From positions 1 through 52,681 of the forward strand of contig JAATGJ010000140.1 of assembly GCA_015654695.1 (NCBI GenBank): a stretch of DNA of 52,681 nucleotides. Reading direction: 5' to 3'. The stretch is from Chitinophagales bacterium (GTDB taxonomy: Bacteria > Bacteroidota > Bacteroidia > Chitinophagales > Chitinophagaceae). Position 1 is the first letter of the stretch. The number at the start of each line of letters is the position of its first letter. The position numbers were made by a program, and so were the translations under genes. A model generated the notes under the pieces. The model saw only the letters and a program-made list of their open reading frames with translations, made no database searches and had not been told where the DNA came from. This document shows positions 1 to 7,749 of the stretch, piece by piece.

Positions 1-354
1 CTTACCATGCAGCAGTTAAGTATTATGTTCGAAGGACGGCTGACCGCAATTTTATAAAAAAATTCCCTCTCTCTCTTGCGGCCTAGGCCGCAAGAGAGAG
101 AGGGATACAAGAACTTTGACACAGTTTACTTTACACTCCCTGAAATTGAAGGCGTCTGAACATTTCGCTCTGCAGTTTCTAACTCATTTTCCTATTATTG
201 GCTTAGACATGATGCTAACTACTACTTTTTTGTTGAATATCAAATATTTATACAGCATAAGTATCAGTATAAACAGGTTTTTGCAAATTTTTAATACTTC
301 ATTTTCATTTTGGTGTGCTTAATGCAAATTAAAATACCTATATTTGCATTTAGT
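1..354. other. gene-free leader with a long palindrome
   Basis: I see no convincing gene here. A 68-codon open frame at 116-322 has no family features and is AT-driven composition. The stretch holds the 42-bp perfect palindrome at 64-105, then about 200 bp of AT-rich sequence before the Fic gene. A sequence fitting the Bacteroidota -7 box TAnnTTTG lies at 339-346 (TATATTTG), just before the ATG at 355, but I see no well-spaced -33 TTTG partner. Confidence 0.6.
64..105 (-). terminator. 42-bp perfect palindrome, likely intrinsic terminator
   Basis: Bases 64-105 are perfectly self-complementary around a TA centre (GGCC-TA-GGCC core, flanked by CT/AG repeats and a CCC/GGG base). On the minus strand the hairpin is followed directly by seven T residues (57-63 read as A on the plus strand), the layout of a rho-independent terminator for leftward transcription. 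The plus side lacks a T-run. No leftward gene is visible just to its right, so the transcript it would stop is unknown. Confidence 0.6.
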
Positions 355-1524
355 ATGGCGGAATCAAAAAACATATCATCCTTCTTTGCAGGACATTATG
401 AACCTCAATATCAATATAAAAGCTTCAAACCACAGCCTATTCATTATGATTGGGCTATTGACAGACCTGAACTTGTTGCTTTGCTTAGTGATGCAGACAG
501 GGCTCTGGGGGCCTTAAATGCTTATTCTGAACTGGTACCCAATGTTGATTTTTTTATAAAAATGCACATAACTAAAGAAGCAACCACGAGTAGCCGTATT
601 GAAGGAACACAAGCAAACCTGGAAGAGGCTCTGGTTAAGGAAGAAGATGTAAACCCCGAAAAGAAAGACGACTGGGAAGAAGTACATAATTATATTAATG
701 CCATTAATTTTTCAATTGAAAGCTTAAAAAGACTACCCATAAGTACTCGGTTGATAAAAGAAACACACAAAGTTTTGATGCAGGGAGTCAGAGGCGAGAA
801 TAAAAGTCCGGGGGAATATCGCAGGAGTCAGAACTGGATCGGAGCTACTTTAAGAGATGCTATTTATGTGCCCCCATTTTATGAAGAGATTGAAGGATTG
901 ATGAGTGATTTCGAAAATTTTTTGCATGATGATCAGCTGCATACTCCGCCCTTGATCAGGATTGGTATGCTGCATTATCAGTTTGAAACAGTGCATCCCT
1001 TTTTGGATGGAAACGGAAGAATGGGAAGACTGCTGATAACCCTTTATCTTGTAAGTAAGGGACTATTGACCAAACCTGCTCTGTACTTAAGTGATTTTTT
1101 TGAGCATCACCGTAGCTATTATTATGACAATTTGCACCGGGTACGTACACACAACGACATGACCCAATGGTTAAAGTTTTTCCTGGTCGGCATTATTGAA
1201 ACGGCCAACAGTTCTGTGCAAACATTCAAGGACATCATTGCCCTAAAGGAAAGAATTGAAAAGGAAATATTACCCAAGCTTGGGCGGCGGCAGCATGCCG
1301 GGATAAAGGTTTTGAATATTTTATACCAAACACCAATACTCAATGTGAAAAATCTGATGGAAATTAATAAAATGAATTATGCCACGGCCAACCGGTTGAT
1401 TAACGACTTGGTAAACCTGAAAATTCTTGAAGAACTTCCTGAATTTAAAAGAAGCAGAATGTTTTTATTCAATGATTATTTAAGGATATTCATGACAAAT
1501 GCTTCATATAGAAAAGAAGAATAG
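355..1524 (+). CDS. Fic family protein (probable AMP-transferase)
   Basis: Fic-domain protein of 389 residues from the ATG at 355. The frame is open further upstream (TTG at 310, ATG at 322), but homologues of this family usually begin only a few residues before the AGHYEPQ/YKSFKPQ segment. The catalytic motif HPFLDGNGRMGR starts at His214. This His acts as the base when AMP is moved from ATP to a target Ser/Thr/Tyr. An N-terminal segment with TTSSRIEG fits the (S/T)xxxE(G/N) inhibitory helix that blocks ATP binding in class II Fic enzymes. The C-terminal ~100 residues look like a winged helix, common in this group and possibly autoregulatory. No antitoxin gene is adjacent, consistent with in-cis inhibition. 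The target is unknown. Confidence 0.9.
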   Translation: MAESKNISSFFAGHYEPQYQYKSFKPQPIHYDWAIDRPELVALLSDADRALGALNAYSELVPNVDFFIKMHITKEATTSSRIEGTQANLEEALVKEEDVNPEKKDDWEEVHNYINAINFSIESLKRLPISTRLIKETHKVLMQGVRGENKSPGEYRRSQNWIGATLRDAIYVPPFYEEIEGLMSDFENFLHDDQLHTPPLIRIGMLHYQFETVHPFLDGNGRMGRLLITLYLVSKGLLTKPALYLSDFFEHHRSYYYDNLHRVRTHNDMTQWLKFFLVGIIETANSSVQTFKDIIALKERIEKEILPKLGRRQHAGIKVLNILYQTPILNVKNLMEINKMNYATANRLINDLVNLKILEELPEFKRSRMFLFNDYLRIFMTNASYRKEE

Positions 1525-1611
1525 AAAATAGGAATATACGTTAAAATATTTAGTAATTTAGCTATCTGATTTAGCAAAAACAAACTGGTATGATATACTG
1601 TAACAGTAGTT

Positions 1612-1657
1612 AAAATAAAAAACCCCGAGTAGAAGAGTGAAGGCTTCTGCTCAGGGG
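1612..1657 (-). terminator. intrinsic terminator, minus strand
   Basis: CCCCGAG (1623-1629) and AGAAG (1631-1635) pair with CTTCT (1644-1648) and CTC-A-GGGG (1650-1657). The resulting hairpin is followed on the minus strand by TTTTTTATTTTA. It would end either an RNA transcribed leftward from the element at 1658-1860 or leftward read-through into the Fic gene. Confidence 0.6.
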
Positions 1658-1860
1658 TATCAAATCGGGAAGCATGCGTAGGAGCAAGGCAGTGGGGTCG
1701 CAAGACCTCACCTTTCCGTGATTTGTTTAATGAACTTACCTCAAAAATAAGGGATTCAGGATATAAACTGCAAAGTCTGTACCGTTATTGCGCCGCTTAA
1801 CAAATCACACCTCCCCACAGGCTGTTCCAATTAGTCAAACGAGCTATTGGATTTTTAACA
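1615..1860. ncRNA. candidate structured RNA, strand unresolved
   Basis: This gene-free stretch contains more complementary segments than chance suggests. The plus strand carries GTGGGGTC-GCAA-GACCTCAC (1692-1711), a hairpin with a GNRA loop and a G-U pair, nested inside CAAATC/GATTTG (1661-1666 with 1720-1725) and GGAA/TTCC (1668-1671 with 1714-1717). GTGATTTGTT (1718-1727) can instead pair over ten bases with AACAAATCAC (1799-1808), so two folds exclude each other. The loop type and wobble favour plus-strand transcription. The strong T-run terminator at 1612-1657 favours minus-strand transcription. A weak plus-strand hairpin plus ATTTTT lies at 1827-1856. It does not match the consensus sequences I know for tmRNA, RNase P RNA, SRP RNA or common riboswitches. 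A divergent 6S-like RNA is possible. Confidence 0.4.
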
Positions 1861-1875
1861 ATTTAATGAATACAA

Positions 1876-2091
1876 ATGGAACGTTATCGAAACTCGGGAG
1901 GTGACTCAGGTGTCTCCGCATATGAAATTGGATCGGATTATATCCGTGTAAGATTTTCTACAGGATCTGTTTACCAATATAGCTACCGAAAGGCAGGAAG
2001 TGGGCATATAGAGCAAATGAAAGCGTTGGCCCAGAATGGTGCCGGCTTGAATAGTTACATTAACAGGTACGTAAAGTTTCTGTACGATTAG
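1876..2091 (+). CDS. KTSC domain protein
   Basis: A 71-residue protein that is essentially one KTSC domain, the small module named after the lysyl-tRNA synthetase C-terminus. Visible features are the opening S-x-(V/I)-x-AYE segment (GVSAYEIGSD), the two-strand core (IRVRFSTGSVYQY) and the C-terminal NSYINRYVKF. Stand-alone KTSC proteins are common near mobile or phage-linked genes and probably bind nucleic acid or protein partners, but no function is established. It lies just downstream of the structured element at 1615-1860. Confidence 0.75.
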   Translation: MERYRNSGGDSGVSAYEIGSDYIRVRFSTGSVYQYSYRKAGSGHIEQMKALAQNGAGLNSYINRYVKFLYD

Positions 2092-2357
2092 ATTGATATC
2101 AATTAAAAGCAACCAGTCCCTGTAGAGATCGGGAAAAGGATCAAATCTTAATTGTTTAATAAATACTTGGAGCCGCGTTACTTTCCTGATCCTTTTTCCA
2201 GTTTATCAATAGGGAGTTATTGTATATGTGGAATAGCAAACAATGTTATAAAACAAATATGGTGTTTAAAATATCCAATGGAATCCTGGATTGTGAGGGG
2301 TAGTAACAACTTAATAAATCTCCGCCTGGCAAAGATTGGACCTAAAACTAGTTACTT

Positions 2358-2870
2358 ATGTGTAATGATGAATTTAGTAAGGTGTTTACCGGGCTTACGG
2401 AACCACTTGATATGTTTTTTCACAAGAAAATCAGAAGTAGTGGGATAAAGCAGAATATCGAAGAACTAAAGATGGAGCTTATTCAGACCACTGCATTGTC
2501 GGTTTTAGTGAAATTAAAGAGGGAAAGATACAATGACTATAATCTTATCGCATTGATTTGGGTAAAAGCTAAAGATACATGGTATGAATACATGGAATCT
2601 ATGGAAAAGACTGCAGTCTTTACATACCCTTCCGAAGAAGAAATTAATATGATAGCAATAGATATAGATCCATTTGCTGTATTCGAACAAAGCCATTTGC
2701 TTGAATCTCTACACGAGTCAAGTGATAAGGCTTCCTGGGATATAGCTGTAATGCATGCTGATGGATATTTGTATAAAGATATTGCTGATTACTTTCAGAT
2801 AACTGAAGGATCAATCAAAATGAAAATGTCCCGCCTGAGAACCAAAATAGGACCACAAAGACCCTATTAA
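2358..2870 (+). CDS. sigma-70-like / HTH protein
   Basis: A 170-residue protein that resembles an ECF-type sigma factor. The N-terminal half is helical (residues ~35-75, ending in ALIWVKAKDTWYEYM), like region 2. The C-terminus (residues ~118-165) reads as a region 4 helix-turn-helix, with GYLYKDIADYFQITEGSIKM as the recognition unit followed by SRLRTKIG. Region 4 is the clearer match. A divergent sigma factor or a LuxR/sigma-4-only regulator is possible. It heads a run of same-strand genes that reaches the CBASS pair at 5694-7687, so it may control the island. Confidence 0.65.
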   Translation: MCNDEFSKVFTGLTEPLDMFFHKKIRSSGIKQNIEELKMELIQTTALSVLVKLKRERYNDYNLIALIWVKAKDTWYEYMESMEKTAVFTYPSEEEINMIAIDIDPFAVFEQSHLLESLHESSDKASWDIAVMHADGYLYKDIADYFQITEGSIKMKMSRLRTKIGPQRPY

Positions 2871-2880
2871 TATTTACCAT

Positions 2881-3471
2881 TTGTCCATGTCAAAAAAAGA
2901 AATTATGGAAGACAACACCTGCAATGATTTCAAACTTCAGGCATTATTAAGTCGTTTTGTCGATCCTAAAATGTTAACGACCGAACTTATAGAAATGTCT
3001 CATAGATATTTATTCGGACGTGGATCATATTTGCCTTTTTTTAAAAACACTGAGTTGTTTGAAACAATTGCTTATTTAAAGGATATCATGAATGTAAATT
3101 GCTTGCATGATTTAGGTGATATTTTATCGTACTATGAAGAAAAGAAGAGATCGCTGAATATATTTATACAAAACTCTTTTACACATGTGGATATTAATCA
3201 TCAGGAAAGTATTAAGCCTCAACTTTTATGCGATATTAATTGGCAAAAATGTGATATTGAGGCAGCCTTACCAAAGAAATCACTCAACAATCAATGTTTG
3301 TTAATTTGTTATGCTGCAAAAGATAGCTATCCTTCACCTGTACTGCATGGCATTGTAATTAACACATTTACCACTCAAATTAATTGCAGAGAAATCCGAC
3401 AGGAGCAAGATTTTGGACAGGAGGAACAGAAAACTGACTCATTACCCAAACGAGTAATGACTGAAGTGTAA
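2881..3471 (+). CDS. hypothetical protein
   Basis: A 196-residue protein I do not recognise. It starts 10 bp after the sigma-like gene and is probably co-transcribed. The first ~100 residues are mostly helical, with a hydrophobic run around residues 50-90. The middle has several cysteines (LLCDINWQKCDIE, CLLICYAAKD). The C-terminal ~25 residues are charged and probably disordered (EQDFGQEEQKTD). No signal peptide or membrane segment is visible. Confidence 0.7.
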   Translation: MSMSKKEIMEDNTCNDFKLQALLSRFVDPKMLTTELIEMSHRYLFGRGSYLPFFKNTELFETIAYLKDIMNVNCLHDLGDILSYYEEKKRSLNIFIQNSFTHVDINHQESIKPQLLCDINWQKCDIEAALPKKSLNNQCLLICYAAKDSYPSPVLHGIVINTFTTQINCREIRQEQDFGQEEQKTDSLPKRVMTEV

Positions 3472-3503
3472 CCGTTAAAGTATTAATTAGTAAAATAAAA
3501 ACA

Positions 3504-3737
3504 ATGAGAAAAAATCAACATGTAGTACCGGACAAAAACGGCGGATGGAATGTAAAAGGCGAAGGCAACTCAAAGAGTACTGCTCACACAGATACCAAGC
3601 AGGAAGCAATTGAAAAAGCCAGGGAGATCGCAAAGAACCAGCAAAGCGAATTGGTCATTCACGGTAAGGACGGGCGAATCCAGGATAAAGACAGCTATGG
3701 GCCTGATCCAAATCCTCCAAAAGACACAAAACATTAA
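3504..3737 (+). CDS. DUF2188 domain protein
   Basis: A 77-residue protein matching DUF2188: HVVPDKNGGWNVKGEGNSKS, then a helix rich in K/A/E (DTKQEAIEKAREIAKNQQ), then ELVIHGKDGRIQDKDSYGPD. This is the standard strand-helix-strand layout with the HGKDGRIQ and DSYG motifs. The role of DUF2188 proteins is unknown. They are small, abundant and often found in accessory regions. The acidic, proline-rich tail (PDPNPPKDTKH) is typical. It lies 32 bp after the preceding gene in the same run. Confidence 0.8.
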   Translation: MRKNQHVVPDKNGGWNVKGEGNSKSTAHTDTKQEAIEKAREIAKNQQSELVIHGKDGRIQDKDSYGPDPNPPKDTKH

Positions 3738-3770
3738 ACTGATTGTATAAATAACTAAAAAATTAAAACT

Positions 3771-4127
3771 ATGGGCTCTGGTAGAGACAACAGAAAAAAG
3801 AAAGACGCTCCTTATATAAGGAGACCAAAAAATGCTTTCGGAATGGGTGCTGGTATTCCCGACATTGGAGAAATGGCGGCAGAAACTTGTATTCCTTCTT
3901 TTGATAAAAGAGTTAATAAAGGTAATCTTACTCAACCTGGGGTAGAGGTTCGGCTTCAAAAGAAAGGGGATAATTATTATATAATGATTGGAGGAACTGA
4001 AATAGGCAGTCTTAGTGAGAGGCATTCTAAAATGATCTCTGAATGTGGCAAGATGGGAGTAAAATATATCGGTGAGATCATAATAAAAAATGACAATCCC
4101 TATGCAAGGTTTGATCGTGTTTCCTGA
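3771..4127 (+). CDS. hypothetical protein, faintly HIRAN-like
   Basis: A 118-residue protein with a basic N-terminus (GSGRDNRKKKDAPYIRRPKN). The C-terminal half alternates predicted strands and a helix (VEVRLQKKGDNYYIMIGG, EIGSLSERHSKMI, GVKYIGEIIIKNDNPYARF). That order, with a final N-P-Y-A segment, faintly recalls a HIRAN-type DNA-end-binding fold, but I cannot claim membership by eye. Its 3' end overlaps the next gene by 38 bp in another frame, which indicates translational coupling or a later start for that gene. Confidence 0.6.
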   Translation: MGSGRDNRKKKDAPYIRRPKNAFGMGAGIPDIGEMAAETCIPSFDKRVNKGNLTQPGVEVRLQKKGDNYYIMIGGTEIGSLSERHSKMISECGKMGVKYIGEIIIKNDNPYARFDRVS

Positions 4128-5232
4128 TAGCCCTACCCTATATCCAGCATCCTGTGAGGTAGCCAGTGGTAAATGGCTTCCTCTTATTTATCCGGAAGAG
4201 ACGAAGGAGATAATTATTTCCTGTAATAACCCTTTCCGGCAAAATATTGTTACCTGCAAAGATCAATTTAAAGAAGAGTTTATTAAGGAAGTTAATGGCC
4301 TTGACCTAAACTCAAAATTGTTATCAAGCATAGAAGATTTGCCTACATATATTCCAATATTGGACGTAGGAAGCAGGAATATTTCAAATATCCCAAAGGA
4401 GTTTCCGGTAGTTGGAATGACTCTTCATGATATAATCACGCAAAGTGTAATTGATAAAGCTGGCCGGTACCACGAACCGGATACAATTGCTTTCCGGGCT
4501 AAAATTCTACAATCTGATAGTTTTAAAAGTAAAAAAGTAATCTTGTTTCTTACCGGATCAGATACCTTGATTGAATGGGTCTGGTATAACAGAGGGGAAT
4601 GCAGGCTATTTGAAACTATTAAACAAATGGGATTTTGGGCCGTAAGCGGGTTTAACTTTTCAGTAATAGGTGGTGAATGTCCTTTTTCCCAGGCATTAAA
4701 TCAGAAAAGAAGCCTTTTTTCAGCCTCTTTAATTGAAAATGCAGAGCTACTGGCTATTCCTCATGTTTATGCAATTACACCTTTTCATATTGATCGTTGG
4801 ATTAAATGGTTTCTTCAAAACCCTGGCATAAGGCTTTTCACTATTAATTGTCAATTGCAAAAAAGCGAACAAGATATTGCCCAAATTATTACTACCGTAA
4901 AAAGCATACTAAGGGCTGTTTCTTCTCTGCATGTTCTTTTACAAGGATTTCGTATAGATAAGATTGAACAATTCGGTGTTTTTCTGGAGCGTATTCATTT
5001 TTCGGATAAAGCCGCTGTAAAGGATGCACAAAGTAGAACTCAAATTATATATGATGAAACAACAGTTAAGCTGATAGATAAACAAGTAAGAAATGTAAAG
5101 ATCAATGATCTCGCTACTACAAATATGAAAGCCAGGAATATATTCATAGAAGAAAAAAAAAGTAAAATGCTGCAAAGAGTTTTTGATAGACTTAGCAAGA
5201 CGACAGTGAAAGCGACTCCGGTAAAGAAGTAA
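4090..5232 (+). CDS. hypothetical protein, possibly DUF4417-like
   Basis: A 380-residue protein, predicted cytosolic. The centre (residues ~150-260) has the block FLTGSDTLIEWVWYNRG, then GFWAVSGFNFSVIGGECPF, then NAELLAIPHVYAITPFHIDR. This resembles the layout of DUF4417 (a 'PDFS'-like strand, a helix with Q/K-R, then an IPxV strand), seen mostly in phage and mobile DNA, though the match is loose. The last ~60 residues are lysine-rich (FIEEKKSKMLQRVFDR). The start is uncertain: the first ATG lies inside the preceding gene and an alternative ATG is at 4102. Confidence 0.65.
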   Translation: MTIPMQGLIVFPDSPTLYPASCEVASGKWLPLIYPEETKEIIISCNNPFRQNIVTCKDQFKEEFIKEVNGLDLNSKLLSSIEDLPTYIPILDVGSRNISNIPKEFPVVGMTLHDIITQSVIDKAGRYHEPDTIAFRAKILQSDSFKSKKVILFLTGSDTLIEWVWYNRGECRLFETIKQMGFWAVSGFNFSVIGGECPFSQALNQKRSLFSASLIENAELLAIPHVYAITPFHIDRWIKWFLQNPGIRLFTINCQLQKSEQDIAQIITTVKSILRAVSSLHVLLQGFRIDKIEQFGVFLERIHFSDKAAVKDAQSRTQIIYDETTVKLIDKQVRNVKINDLATTNMKARNIFIEEKKSKMLQRVFDRLSKTTVKATPVKK

Positions 5233-5258
5233 ATCAATTAATACTAAAACTAATTTAT

Positions 5259-5675
5259 ATGATAAGCTACATTAATCAATACAATTTCAAACCCGGAGAC
5301 GAAATAATCGTCCCCAAAAGCAATTTCAATCTCATTCAGCATCATGCGCTATACCTTGGCCATGATGAGCAGGATATCCACTGGATCATCGAAAATGCCT
5401 TCGGCATAGGTGTAACGCTTATGACAGCCGACGATTTTTTCAGCAAGAATCCTAAGGTAAATGAAATCAGAAGGTTTACAGGCACTAACCAAGAACGCCG
5501 TCAGTTAGTGGAAAGAGCACTGAAGGGAATTGGCAAGCCGTACAATCTGATCAACTACAACTGCCAGCATTTTACTTCGGAAGTAAAGACGGGGAAGCCC
5601 GTAAGCAAACAAGTCGAAGGAACTATTGCCGGATTAGTTGTAGCAATGTTAATTGGTGCAATATTATCCGAATAA
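5259..5675 (+). CDS. LRAT-fold (NlpC/P60-like) protein with C-terminal membrane helix
   Basis: A 138-residue protein of the LRAT/H-rev family. It has KPGDEIIVPKSNFN, then the His motif QHHALYLG (His29), then the catalytic Cys in NYNCQHF (Cys102), matching the NCEHF motif of LRAT acyltransferases and related thiol hydrolases. Residues ~120-137 form a hydrophobic helix (GTIAGLVVAMLIGAILSE), so the protein is probably membrane-anchored with the catalytic part in the cytoplasm. This arrangement resembles eukaryotic H-rev107-type phospholipases/acyltransferases. It ends 18 bp before the CD-NTase gene and starts 26 bp after the previous gene, so it is very likely co-transcribed with the CBASS pair. 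A role as a lipid-acting accessory or effector is inference. Confidence 0.75.
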   Translation: MISYINQYNFKPGDEIIVPKSNFNLIQHHALYLGHDEQDIHWIIENAFGIGVTLMTADDFFSKNPKVNEIRRFTGTNQERRQLVERALKGIGKPYNLINYNCQHFTSEVKTGKPVSKQVEGTIAGLVVAMLIGAILSE

Positions 5676-5693
5676 TAAATTAAAAAAATAAAA

Positions 5694-6752
5694 ATGAACA
5701 AAAATTATAGACAATTAACTGAAAACGTTAGGGCTAGATTAAACCCTGATAATATTGCGATACAAAAATCCTTTGCCGACGAACTCGCTACACTAACGTA
5801 TAGTGATGTTCTAGTTTATATCCGAACAGCAATGAATAGTCCAGAACCGGAATATACGCAAAAAAGTAAAGATGCCGGTGAAAGAGTAAAAGAACATCTA
5901 AGCAAAGAACTGAAAGATGTTGTTTTCAAATATCAAGGCTCAGTGATGACAGACACACATATTAAAGGGTATAGTGATATTGATCTTTTGACGATTTGTG
6001 ATAAATTTTATACTTATGACCGGTATAACATTCAGCAGATATTAAATACCCCTGAAAAAAAATCAAAATATTATTCCACTTCTATCACAAAGATGGAAAC
6101 GGAAAACAATAACCCGTCATACTCTGGTGATAGTTTATTAGACCTTCGCAATATAAGGAACGACAGTGAAAGAATTTTAAAGAACGTTTATACTGTTTGT
6201 GATACGAACAATGCTAAAGCAATTAAAATTAGAAATTTAAGCCTTAATCGGGATGTTGATATTGTAATTGCAAATTGGTATGATGATGTTTCCTCAATAA
6301 TAAATGATAAGGGAGACTACAGAGGCATTCAAGTTTATAACAAAGGAACTCACTCTAAAGAGAATTCCGATTTCCCATTTCTAAGTATTAAAAGAATAAA
6401 CGAAAGAAGCGCTGAAAGCAATGGAAGGTTAAAAAAGATGATAAGATTTATAAAGCATACAAAAGCAAACTCAGATCAAGAGATAAAATTAAGCAGTTTC
6501 GATATTAATGCAGTTTGCTACGATATTGAACTTCCGAAATATCAGTATCTATCTTTCTATGATTTGGTTCCAATCATTTATTTTCAAATTAAAAATATTT
6601 GTTCAGATCAAACAAAGGCAGATAACATAATCTCAGTTGATGGAAGAGAATATATATTTAGAGGTGACTCGGAAAAACTTAATAATTTAAAGAGAGTGTT
6701 GGTTGAAATAGAATCGGTTTATTTGGACCTGAAATCAAATTTAGTAAAATGA
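5694..6752 (+). CDS. CD-NTase, CBASS cyclic-dinucleotide synthase
   Basis: A 352-residue nucleotidyltransferase of the cGAS/DncV-like (CD-NTase) family. The signature is YQGSVMTDTHIKGYSDIDLL: Gly82-Ser83 of the GS motif and the DxD metal ligands Asp95 and Asp97. The third acidic residue is in NRDVDIVIANW (Asp189). The C-terminal half is helical, as in the CD-NTase helical domain. These enzymes make cyclic di- or trinucleotides after phage infection. The next gene encodes a TIR-STING, and bacterial STINGs studied so far sense c-di-GMP made by CdnE-type synthases, so c-di-GMP is the expected product (inference). Its stop overlaps the next start (ATGA, 6749-6752), so the two are translationally coupled. 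No Cap2/Cap3 or HORMA/TRIP13 genes are present, as in a minimal type I CBASS. Confidence 0.88.
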   Translation: MNKNYRQLTENVRARLNPDNIAIQKSFADELATLTYSDVLVYIRTAMNSPEPEYTQKSKDAGERVKEHLSKELKDVVFKYQGSVMTDTHIKGYSDIDLLTICDKFYTYDRYNIQQILNTPEKKSKYYSTSITKMETENNNPSYSGDSLLDLRNIRNDSERILKNVYTVCDTNNAKAIKIRNLSLNRDVDIVIANWYDDVSSIINDKGDYRGIQVYNKGTHSKENSDFPFLSIKRINERSAESNGRLKKMIRFIKHTKANSDQEIKLSSFDINAVCYDIELPKYQYLSFYDLVPIIYFQIKNICSDQTKADNIISVDGREYIFRGDSEKLNNLKRVLVEIESVYLDLKSNLVK

Positions 6753-7687
6753 TAAAGAAGAAATTGTTCATAGGGTCTTCTACAGAAGAATTAAAATTAG
6801 CAGAATCAGCTAAATCTATTTTAGATAAAGATTTCGATGTTTCAATATGGAATGAAAGTTTATGGGATTCTTCTGTATTTAAGATCAATCAAAACTTTTT
6901 ATCAGACCTTTTAAAAGCTTCCTTGCAATTTGATTTTGGGATTCTCCTCGGGACTAATGATGATAAAGTTACATTTAGAGGGCAAGAAGTATTGCAACCA
7001 AGAGATAATGTATTGTTTGAGTTAGGCCTATTTACTGGGCGGCTTGGCACATCAAAATGTGCATTTATAATTGATAAAGAAATTAAACTTTTGTCAGACT
7101 TCAATGGACTTACACTAGCAAGGTTTGACAAAAGTGACATGAACTCTTTTGTCAATTCAGTTAATCAAATAAGGGATCTTTTTTTGGCAAGTTCCGAAGA
7201 CGAAATTAATTTCTTCCCATCTGCAACTTTGTCCTCGGTCTATTTTGAGAATTTTATAGTACCTATTTGCCGTTATATTATAGAATCAAATGGTTTTACA
7301 GCACAGGGGGTTCACTATCAAAAGTGTAAGATTAATATAATTATTCCAAATAGAATAAACGACGATGTCAATCTTCAGTTTGAAAAACTTAAAGGGAAGT
7401 TTGTTACGAAAAACGAGACATTCAAATATGCGGGGAGGCCAAGGAATATAAGTGTCGATACACAAATTCGAAAAGATACCATTGAATTTATTGATTTCCC
7501 GACGATCATTACTGGGATTAATCATGCTATTTCCAATTTACTGCCTAACGATTTTAACCGACTAAGCCCGGATTACGACTCAATACTAGATAGAGAACTA
7601 CGAAGATTTATAATAACACTTAAGAAGCTTCTTATCAGAAATGGGTTTGACGAAATGGTATTTGTAAAAAGGGAATCAGAACTATAA
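6749..7687 (+). CDS. cap12: TIR-STING CBASS effector (Cap12-like)
   Basis: A 312-residue effector with two parts. Residues 1-~150 are a TIR-like domain of the CAP12/Pycsar type: KKLFIGSSTEELKLAESAK at the N-terminus, FGILLGTNDD, and PRDNVLFELGLFTGRLG, where Glu91 is the predicted NADase residue. Residues ~158-300 fit a prokaryotic STING domain: a long first helix (YFENFIVPICRYIIES), a strand KINIIIPNRI, and the Arg-rich lid strand YAGRPRNISVD. The family's known action is cyclic-dinucleotide binding, filament formation, NAD+ cleavage and cell death or arrest (abortive infection). It has no membrane helix, unlike animal STING. It directly follows the CD-NTase with a 4-bp overlap. Confidence 0.85.
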   Translation: MIKKKLFIGSSTEELKLAESAKSILDKDFDVSIWNESLWDSSVFKINQNFLSDLLKASLQFDFGILLGTNDDKVTFRGQEVLQPRDNVLFELGLFTGRLGTSKCAFIIDKEIKLLSDFNGLTLARFDKSDMNSFVNSVNQIRDLFLASSEDEINFFPSATLSSVYFENFIVPICRYIIESNGFTAQGVHYQKCKINIIIPNRINDDVNLQFEKLKGKFVTKNETFKYAGRPRNISVDTQIRKDTIEFIDFPTIITGINHAISNLLPNDFNRLSPDYDSILDRELRRFIITLKKLLIRNGFDEMVFVKRESEL

Positions 7688-7749
7688 GCAAATACTTTAC
7701 TTATAGAAGCAATGAGTCATTTAGCAATTGGTCTCCAATAATTCATATT

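Noticed and set aside
116-322. Open frame of 68 codons, plus strand
   Set aside because: It is AT-driven, has no recognisable features and overlaps the Fic leader.
1615-1860. tmRNA, RNase P RNA or SRP RNA
   Set aside because: The conserved sequence blocks of these RNAs (tRNA-like ends, GAGGAAAGTCC, GGTCCGGAAGGAAGCAGCC) are not present.
2152-2448. Open frame of 98 codons, plus strand
   Set aside because: Its 3' part overlaps the sigma-like gene in another frame, and it has no family features.
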